Assembly: GCA_904501855.1 (NCBI GenBank)
Contig: CAJGCI010000130.1
Span: forward strand, 1 to 5,396
Direction of reading: 5' to 3'
DNA from: Oscillospiraceae bacterium
GTDB taxonomy: Bacteria; Bacillota; Clostridia; Oscillospirales; Oscillospiraceae
DNA length: 5,396 nucleotides
Both the position numbers and the translations under genes were made by a program. Below, piece after piece: positions 1-5,090 of the stretch. Positions within the stretch are counted from its first letter, which is position 1. The number at the start of each line of letters is the position of its first letter. The notes below the pieces were generated by a model. It had not been told where the DNA came from, did no database searches, and was given only the letters and a program-made list of their open reading frames with translations.

Positions 1-153
1 CCGGTTAACCACATACTGCACGGCACCGTAATACCAGTCTCCCCGCCGCACATCCTGCAGCAGATTCGGATTCGCTGCAGATGCCGCCGGAATCAGGACG
101 GATACCATGACCCCTATAGTTATGAACACACCTGTCAATTTTTTTCTGAGCAT
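1..153 (-). CDS. SLH-domain surface protein, N-terminal fragment (cut by window edge)
   Basis: Only the first 51 codons are inside the window; the frame is open to base 1. They encode a classic secretion signal: the basic start MLRKK, a hydrophobic core at residues 6-22, and an Ala-rich cleavage region PAASAA near 22-27. From about residue 34 the sequence DVRRGDWYYGAVQYVVNR matches the opening of an S-layer homology domain (DV...W...AV.Y). SLH domains anchor exported proteins to secondary cell-wall polymers. The ATG is well supported: GAGGAAA lies 4 bases upstream of it. The gene follows the SLH-GDPD gene after 43 bp with no terminator visible between, so co-transcription is likely. The N-terminus closely resembles that neighbour (DVDRGDWYFTAVRYV there), suggesting a tandem duplication. 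Whether it also carries a GDPD domain cannot be seen. Confidence 0.85.
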   Translation of the reverse strand, partial: MLRKKLTGVFITIGVMVSVLIPAASAANPNLLQDVRRGDWYYGAVQYVVNR

Positions 154-157
154 TCGG

Positions 158-170
158 TTTCCTCGATTCT
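158..170 (-). promoter_or_regulatory. Ribosome binding site of the downstream SLH gene
   Basis: On the minus strand AGAATCGAGGAAA precedes the ATG by 4 bases; GAGGA is the Shine-Dalgarno core. The same 13 bases occur at the same distance before the YitT-family start (2940-2952). Confidence 0.7.
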
Positions 171-196
171 TCCACTCAAATAGTTTAATGATTATA

Positions 197-1909
197 TCAC
201 AGATACGGATTGTCGAAAACCTCCGGCTTTTCTTCCGTCTGTCCTTTTCCTTTTTTTCGTTTGGGAAGCTGCAGGCCTTTTCGCCGTCTTGCTGCATCTC
301 TCACGGAAGACGCTATAACCTTTCCCACCGCAGTCAGCTTTCGATTCACTGTCTGCTGAGTTTTACGAAACAGTTTCCTGCGGTTCGGCACCGGCGGAAA
401 CTTGAACAGTCCCAGAATGGTCAGCGCCAGAAACAGCACGGCTCCAATGGCCGTGAATGTCACGGTGGACCGTTCGCTGATTCCCTTGATTTTTGGCATG
501 GAGGGAAGGATTTGATCCGCGATCAGATTATCACTGGTAATCCCGGAGATATACGGATCCAGACTCTTTACTTCCTCGACGTCATCGACCACCCATGCTT
601 CCAGCGGAATGTCTCTCTCTTTGCAGATCGCGACCGCATCCGCATCATGCTCCAGAGAATTCAGAAAAACTTCATTTCGTTCCGTCTTCAGTGCTTTGAC
701 CTGAAGAAGGCTCTTTTCCTGGATCTCGTCAACAACCAGTCCCAGCCTTGCCTTGGTATAACAGTTACGGACATAGTCCAGATACCCGGTGGTATAACTG
801 ATCCAGGTGACATTATCCAGCATGTCGGATTCCTGCACTTTATCGATCAGTTTCTGCAGATCCATAAAGGTCAGCCCTGTTTCCGCTTTCAGTTCGATAT
901 ACGAGTGGAGCTTCTTCTCCTTGCACAAGTCGATAAACTCATCAAATGTTGCGAGCCGTGTGCCCGCATACTTCTCTCCCATGAAAATGCCGAAATCATA
1001 CTTCAGTGCCTCTTCATAGTTGATGTCGGAGATTCGAACTTCCTCGCTCAGTTCTGAGCCGTCGTCATTACGGGCATACTCGTTGATCACATCACTGTGC
1101 AGCAGAACGGGAACGCGGTCTTTTGTCAGACGGATATCGGTCTCCACATATCGATATCCCTGCTTGGCAGATTCTTCAAATGCAGGCAGTGTATTGATGG
1201 GTGCGGCAAAGTTATATCCGGCATGGTTAATGGACTTGACACTGGACCAGTCTACACAGCCCGGATCGAAAAGGGAATCCTGAATGCGGGCAATCAGCAG
1301 TGCCGTCTCTCCCCGGGTCGCTTCCTTCTTCGGCTGCAGTTTTTTGGATTCATTTCCGCGGTAATATCCGTTGACTGTCATCCACTCCACTGCCGTCTCG
1401 GCCCAGTCAGAGATCTTCTTATAATCTTTAAACTCTTTAATGTCGTTTTTCGTCAGATTATTGTATTCGCCGAATTTTCCCTGATAGAGGGCATAATGGT
1501 ACACCATATATGCCTGTTCTTCTCTGGTAATCGGATCACTGGGACGAAACTGTTTCTTTTCAAAGAAGATGATCCCATTCTGATCTCCCCAGCGAAGAGC
1601 ATCACTGAACCAGTCATATTCTCCCGCATCCTGAAGCTTCAGTTTTTTGTCTTTTACTTCCGGTGTCCCGGCCATAGTATACAGTGTCTGTATAAACATG
1701 GCCCTGGTCATGGGATTCTTGGGATGAAACTTCATTTCTTCATCCACGCTCATCAGATCTTCCGCCAGAACATAACGTACTGCGGTAAAGTACCAGTCAC
1801 CACGGTCAACGTCTTTGCATTCCGCCATGGATACCGCATGCGACGGTATCATCAGACACGGAAGCAGCATTGCAATGGTTATTATTAATGTTGACAGTCG
1901 TTTTCTCAC
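197..1909 (-). CDS. Secreted SLH-GDPD protein with C-terminal membrane anchor and basic tail
   Basis: A 570-residue envelope protein. Seen in order: a signal peptide (1-26; basic MRKR, hydrophobic 5-22); three SLH domains at about 32-84, 93-147 and 160-213, each ending in a TR motif (TRAM 68-71, TREE 128-131, TRGE 198-201); a GDPD-like TIM-barrel domain at about 226-470; a transmembrane helix near 482-502; and a tail with 18 Lys/Arg between 510 and 555. GDPDs hydrolyse glycerophosphodiesters to glycerol-3-phosphate and an alcohol. Metal/catalytic residues recognisable from the family are His229, Glu256, Asp258, His271, Glu339 and Lys341, with Trp439 and Asp460 near the end. The usual HRG reads HAG (Ala230) and PENT reads PINT (Ile238), so activity is uncertain. 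Predicted topology puts the SLH and GDPD domains outside and the basic tail inside. The start is GTG, with AAGGGG 5 bases upstream and the signal peptide beginning there. Substrate is unknown; membrane or teichoic-acid-derived glycerophosphodiesters are an inference. Confidence 0.9.
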   Translation of the reverse strand: MRKRLSTLIITIAMLLPCLMIPSHAVSMAECKDVDRGDWYFTAVRYVLAEDLMSVDEEMKFHPKNPMTRAMFIQTLYTMAGTPEVKDKKLKLQDAGEYDWFSDALRWGDQNGIIFFEKKQFRPSDPITREEQAYMVYHYALYQGKFGEYNNLTKNDIKEFKDYKKISDWAETAVEWMTVNGYYRGNESKKLQPKKEATRGETALLIARIQDSLFDPGCVDWSSVKSINHAGYNFAAPINTLPAFEESAKQGYRYVETDIRLTKDRVPVLLHSDVINEYARNDDGSELSEEVRISDINYEEALKYDFGIFMGEKYAGTRLATFDEFIDLCKEKKLHSYIELKAETGLTFMDLQKLIDKVQESDMLDNVTWISYTTGYLDYVRNCYTKARLGLVVDEIQEKSLLQVKALKTERNEVFLNSLEHDADAVAICKERDIPLEAWVVDDVEEVKSLDPYISGITSDNLIADQILPSMPKIKGISERSTVTFTAIGAVLFLALTILGLFKFPPVPNRRKLFRKTQQTVNRKLTAVGKVIASSVRDAARRRKGLQLPKRKKGKGQTEEKPEVFDNPYL

Positions 1910-1914
1910 GTTAT

Positions 1915-1920
1915 CCCCTT
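1915..1920 (-). promoter_or_regulatory. Ribosome binding site that fixes the GTG start of the SLH-GDPD gene
   Basis: AAGGGG on the minus strand, 5 bases before GTG at 1907-1909. It supports the non-ATG start, which also gives a complete signal peptide. Confidence 0.75.
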
Positions 1921-1935
1921 ATTGTCTCCATTTTG

Positions 1936-1952
1936 TAATCATTTCATGATTA
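1936..1952. promoter_or_regulatory. Dyad overlapping the -10 and start point of the SLH-GDPD promoter
   Basis: A perfect 7-base inverted repeat with a 3-base centre (TAATCATTTCATGATTA on the plus strand). It covers part of the TATAAT and the predicted transcription start, a typical position for a repressor operator. No regulator is encoded nearby, so the role is inferred from position only. Confidence 0.4.
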
Positions 1953-1977
1953 TAACACATTTTCTCATTTGTGTCAT
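1949..1977 (-). promoter_or_regulatory. Sigma-A-type promoter of the SLH-GDPD/SLH unit
   Basis: Minus strand: -35 ATGACA (1972-1977, 5 of 6 to TTGACA), a 17-base spacer, and a perfect -10 TATAAT (1949-1954). The start point would fall near 1942, giving a leader of about 30 bases. It lies downstream of the YitT terminator, so the SLH genes form their own unit. Confidence 0.75.
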
Positions 1978-2019
1978 AGATTCCGAAAAAAACATTAAAA
2001 TCTTTTATAATCAGATAAA

Positions 2020-2043
2020 GACCGGAGTGAATGCACTCCGGTC
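2020..2043 (-). terminator. Rho-independent terminator of the YitT-family gene
   Basis: A perfect 10-bp stem (2020-2029 with 2034-2043) around a 4-base loop. It begins 7 bases past the stop codon at 2051. On the minus strand it is followed by TTTATCTGATT, a moderately T-rich run rather than a pure one. Confidence 0.75.
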
Positions 2044-2050
2044 CCACAGC

Positions 2051-2935
2051 TTATTGTGTCGGTTTCTGATAGAAATGTCCCTGTATTCTCTCCGTTTTAA
2101 TTACATTCACAAAGGCAGACGGATCGATCTCTCTGACCATCCTCACGATAGTGCCTCTGTCCGCACTGGAAACAACCGAATACACGAATTTCTTCTCTCC
2201 GTGCCCATAGGCACCTTCCGCATCCATGATCGTCGCTCCATGATGGCAGACAGAGTAGATCATCTCTGCGATCTCTTTCGGTTTTTCCGTGACTATGAAG
2301 ATCGTGTGCTGCTGATACTGCTGATAGATGATATGGATCATCTGTGTCGTTACAAACTGCAGAATGATGGAATACAGCGCCTTTTCCCAGCCAAAGATCA
2401 GTCCAGCTACACTGAGGATCACAACATTGCATCCCAGAGATACATAAAAACCGTCGATTCCTTTACGCACATTGAAGAACATGGAAATGAAATCCAGCCC
2501 TCCGGTGGCTGCACCGGCAAGAAGGCTTACCCCCACAACCGTTCCGTTGATAATACCTCCGAAAATGCTGATAAGGAGTGGATCATAGGTAATGACATGG
2601 GTAGGAACCAAATCGGTAAAAATATTGGAAACCATGATGAAGATCAGCGTGTAGAACGTAAACTTCTTGCCGATATACCGAAACCCAATATAAACCGGAA
2701 ACGCATTCATAAGCAGGTTGATCAGCGTATACGGAAGATGAATTCCCCAGTACTGCTCCCCGATTCTCTGAACAAGAACCGTCAGGCCGGTCGCTCCTCC
2801 GGGATAAAGGCCTCCAGTATGGATAAAGGTATTAATATTGACCGCCAGAAGCAATGCTGCTAAAGAGATTACAATAATCCTGACGGTTTCTCTCAAGACA
2901 GGTCTGCGCTCAAGATTGTCGATATGCTGATCCAT
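2051..2935 (-). CDS. YitT-family membrane protein (YitT domain plus DUF2179)
   Basis: A 294-residue integral membrane protein. About five or six hydrophobic segments are visible (near 17-37, 66-88, 91-110, 119-143, 164-182 and 186-203), followed by a soluble DUF2179-like domain at about 209-290. Family marks are the paired glycine motifs GGATGLTVL (46-54) and GAATGGLDFI (141-150), and in the C-terminal domain HHGATIMDAEGAYG (231-244) and EIDPSAFVNV (269-278). Such proteins are widespread in Firmicutes, often in several copies; their transport or signalling role is not established. The start chosen is the ATG at 2933-2935, with GAGGAAAA just upstream. The frame stays open further, to a TTG at 3005-3007, but that codon lies inside the likely -35 box and has no good ribosome site. 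It is probably monocistronic, between its own promoter and terminator. Confidence 0.9.
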   Translation of the reverse strand: MDQHIDNLERRPVLRETVRIIVISLAALLLAVNINTFIHTGGLYPGGATGLTVLVQRIGEQYWGIHLPYTLINLLMNAFPVYIGFRYIGKKFTFYTLIFIMVSNIFTDLVPTHVITYDPLLISIFGGIINGTVVGVSLLAGAATGGLDFISMFFNVRKGIDGFYVSLGCNVVILSVAGLIFGWEKALYSIILQFVTTQMIHIIYQQYQQHTIFIVTEKPKEIAEMIYSVCHHGATIMDAEGAYGHGEKKFVYSVVSSADRGTIVRMVREIDPSAFVNVIKTERIQGHFYQKPTQ

Positions 2936-2939
2936 ATCT

Positions 2940-2952
2940 TTTCCTCGATTCT
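2940..2952 (-). promoter_or_regulatory. Ribosome binding site that fixes the YitT-family start
   Basis: Minus-strand AGAATCGAGGAAA, 4 bases before ATG 2933-2935. It decides in favour of the 294-residue product over the longer TTG-initiated one, and is identical to the site before the truncated SLH gene. Confidence 0.7.
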
Positions 2953-2978
2953 GCCTGTTCAGGCTGAAAGTCGCGTCT

Positions 2979-3007
2979 AGTCTAACAAAGCAAAACCGGA
3001 ATTTCAA
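2979..3007 (-). promoter_or_regulatory. Candidate promoter of the YitT-family gene
   Basis: Minus strand: -35 TTGAAA (3002-3007, 5 of 6), a 17-base spacer, and -10 TAGACT (2979-2984, 4 of 6). The leader would be about 37 bases, containing a small GCCTG-AA-CAGGC dyad (2953-2964). Confidence 0.55.
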
Positions 3008-3019
3008 TCATCGAATTGT

Positions 3020-3031
3020 ACGGATATCCGT
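3020..3031. promoter_or_regulatory. 12-bp perfect palindrome in the divergent intergenic region
   Basis: ACGGATATCCGT is its own reverse complement. It sits 12 bases upstream of the YitT -35 box and 150-190 bases from the amidohydrolase promoter. It could be a regulator site; position is the only support. The rest of the gap up to the amidohydrolase promoter (about 3032-3155) is AT-rich, with no gene or further motif recognised. Confidence 0.3.
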
Positions 3032-3155
3032 TTATTTTCCTCTGTCTTTTGAGCAATTTTCAGATTCTCCATCGTATTTTATGCCATATACTCTTGTTTT
3101 TCCGTGCATCACGAATAATCTCACAGAACTTTGCACCTCTTTCCATTATTTTTCC

Positions 3156-3184
3156 GTTCCATTCCGCATTTGATGCGGTATAAT
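3156..3184 (+). promoter_or_regulatory. Promoter of the M20 amidohydrolase gene
   Basis: A perfect -10 TATAAT (3179-3184) with a weak -35 GTTCCA (3156-3161, 3 of 6) at 17 bases. The expected leader is about 28 bases, followed by the ribosome site AGAAGGG (3207-3213), 5 bases before the ATG. A poor -35 beside a perfect -10 suggests activation or regulation. Confidence 0.6.
3164..3178. promoter_or_regulatory. Dyad filling the spacer of the amidohydrolase promoter
   Basis: CCGCAT-TTG-ATGCGG is a perfect 6-base inverted repeat with a 3-base centre. It ends directly against the TATAAT at 3179 and lies wholly between -35 and -10, a position where a bound regulator would block or reshape the promoter. 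No cognate regulator is visible. Confidence 0.4.
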
Positions 3185-3218
3185 AAAGGCATAAGATGAC
3201 ACAGAAAGAAGGGATACC

Positions 3219-4328
3219 ATGCAGGCATCGAATCTTGAGAAAATTACTGAACTTCGCCATAAATTGCATTCTCACGCGGAACTTTCTCTGCAGGAGACCG
3301 AAACCAAGCGGATCTTGATGGATTTCATTTCCGAAAACACCTCTCTGGAGGTGTGTAATCAGGGAGAATGGTTTTATGCTTTCAAAGACGGTCAGGGCGA
3401 TAACCCCATTGCATTTCGTGCAGATATGGATGCACTGCCGATCCCGGAAACCATTGAACTCGACTACTCTTCTCAGACTGAGGGTGTTTCCCATAAATGC
3501 GGCCATGACGGTCACAGCGCCGCTCTGTGCGGTTTAGCGCTGGAGCTTGATTCCATGGAAGATATCCGACCGGTGTATCTGATCTTCCAGCACGCAGAAG
3601 AAATCGGTGTAGGTGGCAAAGTTTGTTCCGAGCTGCTTCAGGAGAAGGACATCACCGAAGTATATGCATTCCATAACCGTTCGGGTTATCCAGAAGGAAG
3701 TGTCGTATACCGCCGCGGGCTCATTCAGCCTGCATCGGAAGGTCTGACCATCAAGCTCACCGGTGCCCGCTCGCACGCAAGTGATCCGGAACTGGGCCGA
3801 AATCCCTCGCATATCGTAGGTGAAATCCTTTCCCTGGTCCATGAAATTCCAGAACGTCCCCATCGCGGACTGGTCCTCTGCACCGTGGTGCACCTAGAAG
3901 TCGGAACCAAGGATTTCGGTATTTCCGCCGGTGAGGGCGAGATTTCTCTGACGCTCCGTGCAGAGCATTCCAAGGAGCTCAATTATATGGAACAGGAGAT
4001 CTGTGATCTGGCAGAACAGCTGGGTCAGGAAGAAGATATCGAGGTGGAATTCACCCGTACCGATATATTCCCTGATACGAAAAACTCGGATTTCGCTGTA
4101 GACCACGTGATTTCCGTGGCTGAATCTCTCGGATATGATACGATTCCCATGGAAAAACTGTGGCGTTCCTCGGAAGACTTTGGTTATTACACGAAAAAAT
4201 GCCATGGTGCCATCTTCTATATTGGAAACGGGCGGAAGCACCCACCCGTCCATACCGTGGAATATGATTTTAACGATCGCATCCTATCCAATGCTGTGGA
4301 TATGTTCCTTGGCCTGATCCAGTACTGA
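3219..4328 (+). CDS. M20-family metallo-amidohydrolase (M20D/HipO-like)
   Basis: A 369-residue cytosolic hydrolase of the group that removes acyl or aminoacyl groups from N-substituted amino acids (hippurate, N-acetyl or IAA-amino-acid hydrolases); the exact substrate cannot be read from the sequence. Landmarks: the N-terminal motif LRHKLHSHAELSLQET (12-27, usually RRHPE); RADMDALPI (67-75); the metal site CGHDGH (94-99); QHAEE with Glu127/Glu128; FHN with His152 in HNRSGYPEG; the dimerisation-domain motif GARSHASDPELGRNP (182-196) with His186; and C-terminal SSEDFGYY (317-324) and PPVHT with His345. All expected metal ligands and the catalytic Glu are present, so it should be active. HNRSGYPEG and SHASDP place it near an HNxPG-type subgroup, with Ser replacing the Pro. 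The length is slightly below the usual 380-400. It is the only plus-strand gene, with its own promoter, and converges on the SRAP gene. Confidence 0.92.
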   Translation: MQASNLEKITELRHKLHSHAELSLQETETKRILMDFISENTSLEVCNQGEWFYAFKDGQGDNPIAFRADMDALPIPETIELDYSSQTEGVSHKCGHDGHSAALCGLALELDSMEDIRPVYLIFQHAEEIGVGGKVCSELLQEKDITEVYAFHNRSGYPEGSVVYRRGLIQPASEGLTIKLTGARSHASDPELGRNPSHIVGEILSLVHEIPERPHRGLVLCTVVHLEVGTKDFGISAGEGEISLTLRAEHSKELNYMEQEICDLAEQLGQEEDIEVEFTRTDIFPDTKNSDFAVDHVISVAESLGYDTIPMEKLWRSSEDFGYYTKKCHGAIFYIGNGRKHPPVHTVEYDFNDRILSNAVDMFLGLIQY

Positions 4329-4344
4329 CTCCGAAAAACAAAAA

Positions 4345-4390
4345 CCCCGGATCTGATAAGTTCTCTGCAGGAACTATATCAGGTCCGGGG
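4345..4390 (-). terminator. Long hairpin between convergent genes; terminator of the SRAP gene
   Basis: A nearly continuous stem: CCCCGGA/TCCGGGG (4345-4351 with 4384-4390), seven more pairs (4352-4358 with 4377-4383, one G-T), a one-base bulge, then AGTTC/GAACT around a 7-base loop. On the minus strand it is followed by TTTTTGTTTTT and begins 10 bases after the SRAP stop. On the plus strand it starts 16 bases after the amidohydrolase stop but lacks a T-run afterwards, so termination in that direction would be weaker. Confidence 0.85.
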
Positions 4391-4400
4391 ATTCTCTGTG

Positions 4401-5009
4401 TCACAGATCAAGTGACATCTGCTCATATTCTTTCTCACAGTAAAGGGGCACCGGAACGGTTTTAAGAATTTCCTCCACCCGGTCATTGTTCCTGATCCAG
4501 TCAGGAACCTGTTCTGCTGTAAGAAGAAGCGGCATCCGGGAGTGAACAGGACGAACAACTTCATCTGCTTCCCGTGTGAGGATAACAAAGCGGCTGAAGG
4601 AGCCTCCCAGCTCTCTCGGCCGTTCGAACACTCCAGCCATATAGATTACATCGTTGTTCTGAGGAAAGAAACTGGCCTTGTTTTTATGTGGATCCCACTC
4701 GTAAAAACAGCGCGCCGGTATCACACATCTGTTTTGCCGGATCCCCCGTACAAAAGTCGGTTTCTCCTGTACGGTTTCGGACCGGGCATTAATGAGAAGT
4801 CCTTTTTCATTCGGAGAGGGAAATCCCCAAACCTGATTGACTATCATCAGATCTTCCATTCCTCGTCCGGGATCGCCGATAATAACCGGAGCAGTTTCAG
4901 ACGGATAGATATCCCGTTGTGTCACTGTGACCAGATCACTGCCGGACAGATGCAGCTGATTGACAGCAGAGTGAAATGTCGGTTCATCCAAATAAAATCT
5001 GCAGCACAT
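4401..5009 (-). CDS. SRAP-family protein (YedK/HMCES-like abasic-site crosslinking protein)
   Basis: A 202-residue SOS-response-associated-peptidase domain protein. Characterised members (E. coli YedK, human HMCES) use Cys2, exposed after Met removal, to form a thiazolidine link to abasic sites in single-stranded DNA, protecting them during replication. Visible family residues: Cys2 in MCCRF (MCGR is the common form; Cys3 replaces Gly), YPSETAPVI (35-43), WGF (61-63), LINARSET with Asn74, Arg76 and Glu78 (72-79), RCVIPARCFYEW with Glu104 (94-105), and PVHSRMP with His156 (154-160). All the expected active-site positions are present and the length is close to YedK. The start is firm: the protein must begin MC, and AAGGAG lies 8 bases upstream. 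No LexA-type box was seen. A terminator-like hairpin ends just before its ribosome site, so its transcription is unusual; the next gene on the same strand is a flavin oxidoreductase. Confidence 0.93.
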   Translation of the reverse strand: MCCRFYLDEPTFHSAVNQLHLSGSDLVTVTQRDIYPSETAPVIIGDPGRGMEDLMIVNQVWGFPSPNEKGLLINARSETVQEKPTFVRGIRQNRCVIPARCFYEWDPHKNKASFFPQNNDVIYMAGVFERPRELGGSFSRFVILTREADEVVRPVHSRMPLLLTAEQVPDWIRNNDRVEEILKTVPVPLYCEKEYEQMSLDL

Positions 5010-5017
5010 AGTGTTCT

Positions 5018-5023
5018 CTCCTT
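5018..5023 (-). promoter_or_regulatory. Ribosome binding site of the SRAP gene
   Basis: Minus-strand AAGGAG, 8 bases before the ATG at 5007-5009. It lies 3 bases beyond the T-run of the preceding hairpin, leaving no room for a separate promoter between them. Confidence 0.8.
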
Positions 5024-5026
5024 TTT

Positions 5027-5062
5027 AAAAAAACTGGTGGCACCGAAATGCCACCAGTTTTT
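5027..5062 (-). terminator. Strong rho-independent terminator after the oxidoreductase gene, or attenuator before SRAP
   Basis: A perfect 14-bp stem (5029-5042 with 5049-5062) around a 6-base loop, with core CTGGTGGCA/TGCCACCAG. On the minus strand it runs into seven T residues (5033-5027), partly shared with the stem. It lies about 28 bases past the oxidoreductase stop. The plus strand also has TTTTTAGTTTTT after the stem, so it could act in both directions, but no plus-strand gene feeds it here. Confidence 0.85.
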
Positions 5063-5090
5063 AGTTTTTGCGTAGAGTCTGCTAAATCGA

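Noticed and set aside
107..2863. Long plus-strand open frames (107-1057, 1097-1888, 1922-2863) opposite the SLH-GDPD and YitT genes
   Set aside because: They lie antisense to genes with clear domain evidence, lack convincing ribosome sites, and read as low-complexity, His/Arg/Phe-rich strings with no family motif.
2953..2964. GCCTG-TT-CAGGC dyad in the YitT leader as a riboswitch or operator
   Set aside because: Only five base pairs with a 2-base centre and no surrounding conserved structure; too small to call.
2936..3007. 24-residue N-terminal extension of the YitT-family protein from TTG at 3005-3007
   Set aside because: The TTG falls within the likely -35 box, has no good Shine-Dalgarno, and the added residues are not membrane or family sequence; ATG 2933-2935 has a strong site.
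3060..3515. Minus-strand open frame of 151 codons overlapping the start of the amidohydrolase
   Set aside because: It runs antisense through the M20 N-terminal motifs and over the amidohydrolase promoter; no ribosome site or recognisable domain.
4989..5009. Cys-Cys start (MCCRF) of the SRAP protein as a novel active site
   Set aside because: Cys2 is the conserved catalytic residue and a Cys at position 3 is, to my recollection, common in clostridial members, so this is variation within the family.
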